DNA of 64,000 nucleotides from the NCBI RefSeq assembly GCF_023555055.1, contig NZ_JAMJPL010000005.1, positions 62,001 through 126,000 of the forward strand. The letters run 5' to 3'. The position numbers and the translations under genes are program-made. Under the pieces are notes generated by a model. It was not told where the DNA came from. It was given only the letters and a program-made list of their open reading frames with translations, and did not search any database. The stretch's first letter is position 1. Every line of letters begins with the position of its first letter. Positions 31,673 through 38,602 of this stretch are shown piece by piece. This DNA comes from Marinobacter sp. ATCH36. GTDB lineage: Bacteria; Pseudomonadota; Gammaproteobacteria; Pseudomonadales; Oleiphilaceae.

Positions 31673-32020
31673 ATGAGTGACTTGAAAGAACACAGCTGTG
31701 AAGCCTGCAGCCCGAACGCCCCCAGGGCGACCGAGGAAGAAAAACAGCAGTTACACAAAAATGTTCCGGACTGGGAAATCCTGGACATTAACGACGAAGA
31801 GCAACTCCACAGGGTCTACAAACTCAAAAACTTTGTTAAGGCTCTGGAGTTCACCAACAAGATCGGTGACCTGGCGGAAGCCGAAAACCATCACCCCGTG
31901 ATTGTTCTGGAGTACGGAAAAGTCGCGGTAAGCTGGTGGAGCCATGAAATCGGCGGCCTGCACAAGAACGATTTCATTCTGGCAGCGAGAACCGACGCTG
32001 CCTTTAACGACCTGCAATAA
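31673..32020 (+). CDS. phhB: 4a-hydroxytetrahydrobiopterin dehydratase
   Basis: Pterin-4a-carbinolamine dehydratase that recycles the pterin cofactor of phenylalanine hydroxylase. It has 115 residues from 'MSDLKEHSCEACSPNAPRA' behind GGAGG. The active-site block 'AENHHPVIVLEYGKVAV' followed by 'WWSHEIGGLHKNDFILA' holds the catalytic His residues. No phhA is in the window, so the partner may be elsewhere. A moonlighting transcription role is known for some homologues only. Confidence 0.95.
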   Translation: MSDLKEHSCEACSPNAPRATEEEKQQLHKNVPDWEILDINDEEQLHRVYKLKNFVKALEFTNKIGDLAEAENHHPVIVLEYGKVAVSWWSHEIGGLHKNDFILAARTDAAFNDLQ

Positions 32021-32077
32021 CCCGAACCGCGGCGGAATTCAATTTCCGCCGCGCTCCTTCCGGAGATCATTAACAGA

Positions 32078-32353
32078 ATGATTGAAGACCGCACCGATAA
32101 CCCCCTGACTCTGAAACTTGGGCACGAGGAACTGATCATTCGCCGCCGCTACGAGGTGATCAGCATCATCAACGACTTTTTCATTGCTATCTGGTTTCTG
32201 GTGGGCAGCATCCTGTTTCTGTTCCCCGAGTACGAGAAAGCAGCAATCTGGCTGTTCATTATCGGCAGCTTTCAGTTCCTGGTTCGCCCGACTATCCGGC
32301 TTATCAGCCACATCCATGTTCAAAGAATTCCCGCCAGTAACTGGCAGAGTTAG
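32078..32353 (+). CDS. YrhK-like domain protein
   Basis: Small membrane protein of 91 residues with a soluble N-terminal part ('NPLTLKLGHEELIIRRRYEV') and two hydrophobic helices ('FFIAIWFLVGSILFLF' and 'AAIWLFIIGSFQFLV') ending in 'RPTIRLISHIH'. The pattern resembles the YrhK domain, whose function is unknown. It marks the last ordinary gene before the accessory island. Confidence 0.7.
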   Translation: MIEDRTDNPLTLKLGHEELIIRRRYEVISIINDFFIAIWFLVGSILFLFPEYEKAAIWLFIIGSFQFLVRPTIRLISHIHVQRIPASNWQS

Positions 32354-32679
32354 AAGCCTTCCTTGATTCGAAGGCCTGAGCCATACACCAAGCGCGCCAC
32401 TAATTGAGATTCATCCCGAAAAACTCCATGAACTTCGTTTTGGCAGGCTTACAACTCTATGAAAAGCATGAAATAGTGCGTAAATAACGATTCTGAATAA
32501 ACGAACAGGCGCTTAGGATAAGGTTCAAAAATCGACGCCTATCTACAGGCCGGTTATGTTTTGAAAATTGGTAATGGTCTGATAAAAAAAGAAAGTTTGA
32601 CGGTGACAATATGAGGCAGTGTGAAATAGGCGCGCCTGGAATAGATGTCATTTGTCGTTGACTGACAACCCGGCTCTTG
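32354..32679. other. Gene-free AT-rich stretch at the island edge
   Basis: About 325 bases without a credible gene. Base composition becomes more AT-rich than in neighbouring core genes. The minus-strand frame of the reverse-transcriptase remnant runs on into it, but that part shows no family resemblance. A weak CCTTC/GAAGG hairpin just after the YrhK-like gene may end its transcript. Confidence 0.5.
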
Positions 32680-32913
32680 GCGGTGTTGCCGCTCCAGTTC
32701 TTTATCCAGTGGGTCGAGCATGATGTTAGCCAGCAGATGCGTCATCAGCAGGTCGTGATTGACCCGGTCGAAGAACTTCGACAGGTCCACATCCACGGTA
32801 AAGCGCCTCCCTTCCTTGAGAACACTTTGTACCCGTCGCACCGCCTGGTGCGCGTTCCGGCCCGGACGGACGCCGTAGCTGTCCGCTGAGAATTCCGGGT
32901 CGAACAGGGGCAC
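32680..32913 (-). pseudogene. Group II intron reverse transcriptase/maturase remnant
   Basis: About 78 residues resemble LtrA-type maturases: 'PLFDPEFSADSYGVRPGRNA' and 'VDVDLSKFFDRVNHDLLM' (the first catalytic Asp), then directly 'LLANIMLDPLDKELERQ'. In intact proteins those last two blocks are separated by about 80-100 residues that include the YADD catalytic box; here that part is deleted in frame. The N-terminus and maturase domain are also missing. It lies antisense to the cassette genes next to an attC-like site, which fits the group IIC-attC introns that target attC hairpins. Confidence 0.85.
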
Positions 32914-33016
32914 AAATGTCAGAGCGAAAAGGAATTCCCTATCAGAGCTTGATCAACTTATACCTCCGAGACTGTGCGGCCAAGCATAGGGATCTCAAAC
33001 TTCCGTGGCAGTGATA

Positions 33017-33099
33017 GTTATCAAGGCCAGGCACGGCGACGCCTTTTTCGTTGCGGCTTCGTCTCCACTACAAAGGCGCGCATGCTGGCAGCGTTATGC
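33017..33099 (+). other. attC-like site 0 (degenerate)
   Basis: The right end is GCGTTATGC with an R'-like GTTATGC at 33093-33099. The inner arms GCCAG[G]CACGGCG (33026-33038) and CGCGCATGCTGGC (33077-33089) pair with one extrahelical G on the left strand, as in attC. The left R'' box is decayed (TTATCAA). It precedes the promoter of yefM and is in the same orientation as the other attC-like sites. Confidence 0.55.
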
Positions 33100-33111
33100 A
33101 GAACGTTCGTC

Positions 33112-33139
33112 TTGACGTACGTACCAAAAGGCGTACAAT
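33112..33139 (+). promoter_or_regulatory. Sigma-70 promoter and operator of yefM-yoeB
   Basis: -35 TTGACG (33112-33117), 16-bp spacer, -10 TACAAT (33134-33139). GTAC palindromic words (CGTACGTAC and GCGTAC) overlap it, as in operators autoregulated by YefM-type antitoxins. Confidence 0.75.
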
Positions 33140-33171
33140 TGATGAAAATCTGAGCACGCAAGAGGTTCGTC

Positions 33172-33414
33172 ATGACTGGAATTACAGCAACTGAGGCGCG
33201 CAGTAACCTTTATCGGTTAATTGACGAAACTGCCGAGTCCCACCAACCAATCGTCATTATGGGTAAGAGAAACAAGGCCGTCTTGGTATCCGAGGAGGAT
33301 TGGTCGGCCATTCAGGAAACACTTTATCTGCTCTCCGTACCAGGTATGCGTGAGTCTATTCGTGAGGGGATGGATACCCCCGTAGATGAATGTGATGAGG
33401 AGTTGGACTGGTGA
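33172..33414 (+). CDS. yefM: Antitoxin of the Phd/YefM family
   Basis: Antitoxin of 80 residues. The N-terminal DNA-binding Phd/YefM fold is clear ('GITATEARSNLYRLIDETAE', 'PIVIMGKRNKAVLVSEEDW'), and the C-terminal acidic tail ('DTPVDECDEELDW') would wrap the toxin. It normally represses its own promoter together with the toxin. Its stop overlaps the toxin start by four bases (GTGA). Its position between attC-like sites fits the frequent occurrence of toxin-antitoxin pairs in integron cassettes. Confidence 0.93.
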   Translation: MTGITATEARSNLYRLIDETAESHQPIVIMGKRNKAVLVSEEDWSAIQETLYLLSVPGMRESIREGMDTPVDECDEELDW

Positions 33415-33674
33415 CATGGAAGTTGATTTACACCAAGCAAGCCCAGAAAGATGCAAAGAAGTTGGCTTCCAGTGGCCTGAAGCCCAAGGCCCAGGAACTG
33501 TTGGCACTGATTTCAGAAGATCCGTATCGGAAACCGCCCCCGTTTGAGAAACTCATTGGTGATCTTGCGGGGGCCTACTCACGCCGGATAAATATTCAGC
33601 ATCGTCTGGTTTACCAGGTGGTCGACGACGAGCGGATGGTGAAAGTTCTGAGGCTCTGGAGCCACTACGAATAA
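33411..33674 (+). CDS. yoeB: Txe/YoeB family toxin (mRNA endoribonuclease)
   Basis: RelE-fold ribosome-dependent mRNA interferase, 87 residues from GTG 33411 ('MTWKLIYTKQAQKDAKKLAS'). It retains the YoeB core 'PFEKLIGDLAGAYSRRINIQ' and 'HRLVYQVVDDERMVKVLRLW', with the C-terminal 'SHYE' carrying the catalytic His-Tyr. Both members look intact. The TAA stop is immediately followed by an attC-like hairpin, the classic cassette layout. Confidence 0.93.
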   Translation: MTWKLIYTKQAQKDAKKLASSGLKPKAQELLALISEDPYRKPPPFEKLIGDLAGAYSRRINIQHRLVYQVVDDERMVKVLRLWSHYE

Positions 33675-33675
33675 T

Positions 33676-33753
33676 GCATAACAAGCCGCTGTTGCCGGAC
33701 AATTTTTCCACCGCTGCGCGGTTCCGAAATTGCCGCAAAGCTCCGCGTTCGCC
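33676..33753 (+). other. attC-like site 1
   Basis: R''-like GCATAAC (33676-33682) begins one base after the yoeB stop. The inner stem pairs TTG[C]CGG[A]CAATTT on the left with AAATTGCCGCAA on the right, perfect except for two extrahelical bases (C and A). The top is CCGC-tgc-GCGG. The right end is GTTCGCC (33747-33753), a decayed R' (consensus GTTRRRY). Confidence 0.75.
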
Positions 33754-33797
33754 CTCAATGAAGAGAGCCATGCAATAATCTGCATGGAGGAAACATC

Positions 33798-34454
33798 ATG
33801 AAGCGTCCAATTCGTATTTCGCTCTCTTTGCTCGTAGGCTTCCTGATGGTTTTAGGTCTTTTTGCGCAAACCAATGCTCAGTCCAGTCCCTACATGAGCG
33901 CCGAGGAATCTGACCCTAAACGGTTAGGCTGGATGACGGGTTTCCCCCCGTCGCCTGGGAAGTTGATTATGCAGCCGGAATCTGATTTCTTTAGCTTTCC
34001 AAAGCTGCGATGGACGGTATGCCACATTCGGGAATTGATGCCAACAAAGCAAGTGAATAGAGGGATCGGCCCGACGGTTCCGCTAGATTACGCAATCGAT
34101 GACAGTATTGACGCCGTGACTTTCACGCCCGCGGGTGCCGGAAAATCGATGACATGGAAGGAGTCACTGTCCGCGAATTATACTGACGGCATTCTCATCC
34201 TCCACAAGGGGCGAGTCGTTTATGAGAAATACTTTGGCTGTCTCGACGAGATGGCCAAGCATGCCGCCATGTCGATGACCAAGTCCATTACGGGACTCCT
34301 GGCTGAGGTCCTTGTAGTTGAAGGACGGCTCGACGATAAAGTAAAGGTCTCCTCAATCCTCCCGGATCTTAGAGACAGCGCGTTTGGCAGCGCAACGGTG
34401 CGTCAAATCATGGACAGGCGCTCCACCAGACTGCTATTACGCTGCGCTCCATAG
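33798..34454 (+). pseudogene. Beta-lactamase-related serine hydrolase, truncated
   Basis: A 218-residue frame with good RBS (GGAGGAAAC). It has a signal peptide ('ISLSLLVGFLMVLGLFAQTNAQ') and the start of a class C beta-lactamase/6-aminohexanoate-hydrolase-like domain, including 'SMTKSITGLLAEVLVVEGRL' with the nucleophile Ser and Lys of the SxxK motif, and 'ILPDLRDSAFGSATVRQIMD'. It then turns into unrelated 'RRSTRLLLRCAP' and stops. Full-length relatives have roughly 400 residues with a YxN motif and a C-terminal lid, all missing here. I therefore call it a broken gene, though the N-terminal part could still be expressed. Confidence 0.75.
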
Positions 34455-34479
34455 CGGTAGCCTTTAACGATAAGGAAGC

Positions 34480-34581
34480 ATGATTATGGCCAGTACAGTC
34501 CTGGAGTCGACGATCTAATGCCCAAACTGTGGCCACGAGAAAACGGAAACCATGCCTACCGACTCCCGCCAGCATCCTTAA
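34480..34581 (+). pseudogene. Remnant of a small Cys-rich cassette protein
   Basis: ATG 34480 behind AAGGAAGC opens a frame reading 'MIMASTVLESTI', a TAA-type stop, then 'CPNCGHEKTETMPTDSRQHP' and a stop at 34579-34581. The pattern CPxCGHxKxExMPTD is the start of a short Cys-rich protein with a GDCC-x-FCSYG motif that I remember from integron- and mer-associated DNA. The in-frame stop and the lost second half mark it as decayed. Bases 34582-34758 hold no clear gene; a 37-codon frame at 34619-34732 starts inside a GTTAAAT box but resembles nothing known. Confidence 0.5.
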
Positions 34582-34758
34582 CAAGTACGTGGAAGGTCGC
34601 TTGCATGGCGGGCGTTAAATGCCGGTGATAGCCAGGTCCAGAATGCACAACGATCTGGTCTCTGAAATGGGAGAGGGAACCAACAGGGCCTTTGAGATGC
34701 TTTTCTGGAACGGAGGAAATTTGCGGGGTTAACAGCCCGAGTTTATGCGCATGCAAGC

Positions 34759-34830
34759 ATTTAACCAGTAGCTGTTGTCGGACGTGCCTACTTTGGCGCC
34801 CCGGCACGCCGCAACGCCAGAGCATTATCT
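34759..34830 (+). other. attC-like site 2
   Basis: R'' ATTTAAC (34759-34765) fits RYYYAAC exactly. The inner stem pairs GTTG[T]CGG[A]CGTGCC (34774-34788) with GGCACGCCGCAAC (34803-34815): 13 perfect pairs interrupted only by two extrahelical bases at the same positions as in attC-like site 1. The right box is ATTATCT (34824-34830), one change from GTT-type R'. It lies just before the GFA gene. Confidence 0.78.
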
Positions 34831-34852
34831 GAAGGCGCTGAGAGGAAAGTAA

Positions 34853-35251
34853 ATGAAGGGAAGTTGCCTTTGTGGAAGTATCGAGTATGAAGTGGATCGG
34901 CTAGATACCCCGATTCAGCACTGCTCTTGCAGAACATGCCAAAAAGCGCATTCCGCGGCCTTTAATACGGGAGCAGGAGTGCTCCACGAGCATTTTCGGT
35001 GGACGAAAGGCGTAGATATGCTCAAGGGCTTCGAGTCTTCACCAGGCAAACTGCGCTATTTCTGCTCAAACTGTGGTTCCCAGCTAGTTGCAACAAAAAA
35101 GGGAAGTCCTCGTCTGGTTCTGCGCGTGGCGAGTTTGGATGAAGACCCCTTTTGCAGACCCGAGCGCAAGATTTGGAATTCGCACGAAGTGCCGTGGCTG
35201 GAATATGGCTCGCATATCCCGGCATATGCCGAGTGGGAACCGGGACATTGA
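34853..35251 (+). CDS. GFA family protein (CENP-V/GFA domain)
   Basis: Zinc-binding GFA-fold protein of 132 residues. Cys motifs typical of the family are in order: 'GSCLCGSIEYEV' (CxCG), 'HCSCRTCQKAHSAAF' (CSCxxC), and 'RYFCSNCGSQLV' (CxxCG). The founding member is glutathione-dependent formaldehyde-activating enzyme, but most members are of unknown activity. Its start is behind GAGGAAAG. It fills one cassette between attC-like sites 2 and 3, and GFA genes are common integron cargo. Confidence 0.9.
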   Translation: MKGSCLCGSIEYEVDRLDTPIQHCSCRTCQKAHSAAFNTGAGVLHEHFRWTKGVDMLKGFESSPGKLRYFCSNCGSQLVATKKGSPRLVLRVASLDEDPFCRPERKIWNSHEVPWLEYGSHIPAYAEWEPGH

Positions 35252-35257
35252 GCAGTC

Positions 35258-35305
35258 AGATAACAAAGCAATGCACGCGATAATCGCGTGATTGCGACGT
35301 TACAT
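35258..35305 (+). other. attC-like site 3
   Basis: A 48-nt site seven bases after the GFA stop. R''-like AGATAAC (35258-35264) and R' GTTACAT (35299-35305) enclose GCAAT[G]CACGCGA (35268-35280) pairing with TCGCGTGATTGC (35284-35295), perfect except for one extrahelical G. TAAC/GTTA outer pairs, unpaired spacers and an extrahelical base on one strand are the attC layout. Confidence 0.75.
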
Positions 35306-35409
35306 AGTGAATCCAGCCCTATCGATGCTCGAAGATTCTGAGTTCATAAAGTTTCTGGGGCCGCTTCGCGCCCTTGCCGCTGGCGATATGCCGAGGAAGG
35401 AAAAGCACG

Positions 35410-35895
35410 GTGAAAACGATACTTCTTGGGAATGCCGGAGCCGGTAAAAGCACTCTCTCAAAGAGATTGATTGCCAAACACCCAGCCGCTCGCCTGTCTC
35501 TTGACGAAGTGGCATTTTGCGAGGGGACGCAGAGGCGGCCACTCCAGGATAGCATCGCCGATGTAAGGGTTTTCATCGCCGATCATGAGAGCTGGATAAT
35601 TGAAGGGTGTTACGCAGACATAATCGAGCCGATCCTGGGCGAGTGCGACGAGCTCATTTTTCTGAACCCGGGAGTTGATGTATGTATCGCCCATTGTCGC
35701 GCACGCCCTTGGGAGCCAGAGAAATTCGGCTCAAAAGAAGAACAAGATAAAAATTTGGAAAATCTTATCGAGTGGGTAGCTGCTTACGATACCCGGTCAG
35801 ATGAGTATGGTCTCCGTCGGCATCGGGTGCTTTACGAGGCTTACAAAGGGAACAAGCGTGAACTCAATCATACGAGTGAGTATGAATCGGTATAA
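35410..35895 (+). CDS. P-loop kinase-like AAA family protein
   Basis: Small P-loop NTPase, 161 residues from GTG 35410 ('MKTILLGNAGAGKSTLSKRL'), with AGGAAGG upstream; an ATG at 35374 in the same frame lacks a good RBS. Walker A is 'GNAGAGKST', then 'LSLDEVAFCEGTQRR', 'WIIEGCYADIIEPILGECDE' and 'LIFLNPGVDVCIAHCRARPW', the layout of adenylate/shikimate kinase-like 'topology modulation' proteins often seen in cassettes. Substrate unknown. No convincing attC follows, so this may be the last, partly decayed cassette. Confidence 0.8.
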   Translation: MKTILLGNAGAGKSTLSKRLIAKHPAARLSLDEVAFCEGTQRRPLQDSIADVRVFIADHESWIIEGCYADIIEPILGECDELIFLNPGVDVCIAHCRARPWEPEKFGSKEEQDKNLENLIEWVAAYDTRSDEYGLRRHRVLYEAYKGNKRELNHTSEYESV

Positions 35896-36038
35896 CCATC
35901 GCAGGCGCGGCACTCGGTGGTAAGTAGGGGCTGGCGTATAATGTGACCGACTGACCAAGACGAAGGGCGGTAAAAACTGGATAATGGCGGCCATTCAAGG
36001 TTACGACCTGCAAAATCCTCCAATCCGGATGCTTCGCC

Positions 36039-38216
36039 ATGGAAATCAACGTCAATTTTCTCGACAACCTCAGGCTTGAAGCCAAGTTTGACGATTTCAC
36101 CGTCGTTACTGATCAGCCCATCCGCTACAAGGGTGATGGGTCGGCGCCCAGCCCCTTTGATTATTTTCTGGCTTCTTCGGCTTTGTGTGCAGCCTATTTT
36201 GTGCGCGTTTATTGCCTGGCGCGTGATATACCCACCGAGAACATTCGCCTGTCCCAGAACAATATTGTGGATCCCGAGAATCGCTACAACCAGATTTTCA
36301 AAATTCAGGTAGAGCTTCCGGAAGACATCTCCGACAAGGACCGGCAGGGCATTCTGCGGTCCATTGACCGGTGTACGGTCAAGAAGGTGGTGCAAACCGG
36401 CCCGACCTTCGAGATTGAACCGGTTGAAAGCCTGGGTGCGGACGCCCAGGCCTTGCTGATGACCAAACCGGAGGGCGGTACCAGCACTTATATCGAGGGC
36501 AAGGATCTTCCCCTGGAACAGACGATCGCCAACATGACCCGTATCCTTGAGAATCTGGGCATGAAAATCGAGATCGCTTCCTGGCGCAATATTGTGCCTC
36601 ACGTGTGGTCTCTGCACATTCGTGACGCCGCCTCACCCATGTGTTTTACCAACGGCAAGGGTGCCACCAAAGAGAGCGCGCTGTGTTCGGCCCTCGGTGA
36701 ATTCATCGAGCGGCTGAACTGTAACTTCTTCTATAACGATCAGTTTTTCGGGGAAGACATCGCCAACAGCGAGTTTGTGCACTATCCGAACGAAAAGTGG
36801 TTCAAGCCCGGCCCTGATGACGAGCTGCCCGAAGGGATTCTGGATGACCACTGTCTGGCTATCTACAACCCGGAAGGGGAGCTGTTCGGCTCCAACCTGA
36901 TCGATACCAATTCCGGCAAGACCGACCGCGGGATTGTTTCCCTGCCTTTCGTGCGTCAATCGGATGGCAAGGTGGTCTATTTCCCTTCGAACCTGATCGA
37001 GAATCTGTACCTCAGCAATGGTATGAGTGCCGGGAATACGCTGCACGAAGCTCAGGTACAGTGCCTGTCGGAAATCTTCGAGCGGGCGGTGAAGAAGCAG
37101 ATTATCGAAGAAGAGCTTGCGCTGCCGGACGTGCCCCGGACCGTTCTGGAGAAGTATCCTGACATTCTGGAGGGCGTGGAGGCCCTGGAAGCACAGGGCT
37201 TTCCGACTCTGGTCAAGGATGCATCCCTGGGTGGCCGCTTCCCGGTGATGTGCGTCACCCTGATGAACCCGAGAACCGGTGGTGTCTTTGCCTCCTTTGG
37301 TGCGCATCCCAGCCTGGAAGTCGCACTGGAACGCAGCCTTACGGAACTACTACAGGGTCGCAGTTTCGAAGGCCTGAACGACGTGCCGCCGCCTACGTTC
37401 AATAGCCTGGCGGTCACCGAGCCCAATAATTTTGTGGAACACTTTATCGACTCCACCGGTGTTGTGTCCTGGCGCTTCTTCAGTGCCAAATCGGATTACC
37501 CGTTCCACGAGTGGGACTTTTCGGGCACCAATGCGGAAGAGGCGGCGTGCCTGTTTACTATCCTCGAAGATATGGGCAAGGAAGCCTATGTGGCCGTCTA
37601 TGAAGAACTCGGGGCGCCGGTATGTCGTATTCTGGTGCCAGGGTATTCCGAAGTTTACCCTGCGGATGACCTGATCTGGGATAACACCAATAAAGCGCTG
37701 GACTACCGGGAGGATATTCTGAATCTCCACTCCCTGAGTGATGATCAGCTGGCGGATCTGGTGGAGCGCCTGGAAGAGAGCCAGATGGATGACTACACAG
37801 ATATCATTACCCTGATTGGTATCGAATTTGATGAGAATACGGTCTGGGGCCAGCTCACCATCCTGGAACTGAAGCTGCTTATTTACCTGGCCCTGCAACA
37901 GCATGAGGAAGCCCTGGAGCGGGTGGAAGCCTTCATGCAGTTCAATGACAACACGGTAGAGCGCAATCTGTTCTACCGGGCGGTAAATGCAGTGCTGGAG
38001 ATTACCCTTGATGACGAGCTAGAGCTTGATGACTACCTGATCAATCTCCAGCGTATGTTTGGTGAGGAGACCATGAAGGCCGTGGTAGGCTCGGTGAATG
38101 GCGATGTTCGATTCCATGGCCTTACCCCGACCAATATGCAGCTGGAAGGGCTGGACAGGCACCTGCGCCTGGTCGAAAGCTATAAAAAGCTGCATGCGGC
38201 CCGCGCGGCGGGGTAA
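36039..38216 (+). CDS. ycaO: OsmC-YcaO fusion protein
   Basis: Protein of 725 residues with two parts. Residues 1-135 are an OsmC/Ohr-like domain with the family's two cysteines (C50 in 'ASSALCAAYF', C112 in 'DRCTVKK'). From about 150 to the end it matches E. coli YcaO, a protein that assists RimO in beta-methylthiolation of ribosomal protein S12: 'TNGKGATKESALCSALGEFI', 'YLSNGMSAGNTLHEA', 'ASFGAHPSLEVALERSLTEL'. The Glu-rich ATP-binding signature of YcaO is present ('SALGEFIERL'). E. coli YcaO (586 residues) lacks the OsmC part. No azole-peptide cluster is adjacent, so a natural-product role is unlikely. It ends the island on the right. Confidence 0.93.
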   Translation: MEINVNFLDNLRLEAKFDDFTVVTDQPIRYKGDGSAPSPFDYFLASSALCAAYFVRVYCLARDIPTENIRLSQNNIVDPENRYNQIFKIQVELPEDISDKDRQGILRSIDRCTVKKVVQTGPTFEIEPVESLGADAQALLMTKPEGGTSTYIEGKDLPLEQTIANMTRILENLGMKIEIASWRNIVPHVWSLHIRDAASPMCFTNGKGATKESALCSALGEFIERLNCNFFYNDQFFGEDIANSEFVHYPNEKWFKPGPDDELPEGILDDHCLAIYNPEGELFGSNLIDTNSGKTDRGIVSLPFVRQSDGKVVYFPSNLIENLYLSNGMSAGNTLHEAQVQCLSEIFERAVKKQIIEEELALPDVPRTVLEKYPDILEGVEALEAQGFPTLVKDASLGGRFPVMCVTLMNPRTGGVFASFGAHPSLEVALERSLTELLQGRSFEGLNDVPPPTFNSLAVTEPNNFVEHFIDSTGVVSWRFFSAKSDYPFHEWDFSGTNAEEAACLFTILEDMGKEAYVAVYEELGAPVCRILVPGYSEVYPADDLIWDNTNKALDYREDILNLHSLSDDQLADLVERLEESQMDDYTDIITLIGIEFDENTVWGQLTILELKLLIYLALQQHEEALERVEAFMQFNDNTVERNLFYRAVNAVLEITLDDELELDDYLINLQRMFGEETMKAVVGSVNGDVRFHGLTPTNMQLEGLDRHLRLVESYKKLHAARAAG

Positions 38217-38241
38217 AACTCATTCTGTGGAGTAGATTCTT

Positions 38242-38571
38242 ATGAAGAGAACCCTGTTGGTGTCGATTTTCCTGGCCGTGGTCAGCTTCAATGCCTGGGC
38301 TGAAGAGGTCGATTACGACAAGCGCAATCTGCATATCTTCTGTGCAAGCCATTTAGCGCTTCTCAGTGACTCGCTCACCGAAAAAGGTGATGACTACAAG
38401 GCACTGATGTTCATGTCAGATACCCATGGTGATGAGGCCAGAAAAATGGGCGCGAATGACACACACTTTTCCGATGTAACGGGTTATCTGCAAAAGGTGC
38501 GCAACAATAACAAAGGCAAATGGAGCAGGCTGACTTCCCGGAGCAAAGAGGTTTGCCTGCCAAAGTCATGA
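38242..38571 (+). CDS. Small secreted protein of unknown function
   Basis: Protein of 109 residues with a clear Sec signal peptide ('KRTLLVSIFLAVVSFNAWAE', cleavage after AWA). The mature part of about 90 residues has two cysteines ('HIFCASHLALL' and 'SKEVCLPKS') that could form a disulfide. It lies 25 bases after ycaO and 31 before yghU on the same strand, so the three may be co-transcribed. I do not recognise the family. Confidence 0.75.
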   Translation: MKRTLLVSIFLAVVSFNAWAEEVDYDKRNLHIFCASHLALLSDSLTEKGDDYKALMFMSDTHGDEARKMGANDTHFSDVTGYLQKVRNNNKGKWSRLTSRSKEVCLPKS

Positions 38572-38602
38572 GGACACCCTGATTCAAGATGAGGATTATT
38601 GA

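Noticed and set aside
34556..34825. 89-residue minus-strand frame in the cassette region
   Set aside because: Overlaps attC-like site 2 and the decayed small gene, runs against cassette polarity, and resembles nothing known.
35896..35945. Possible fifth attC after the P-loop kinase-like gene
   Set aside because: GTATAACC and GGCGTATAATG look like R boxes, but the sequence between them does not form L''/L' pairing.
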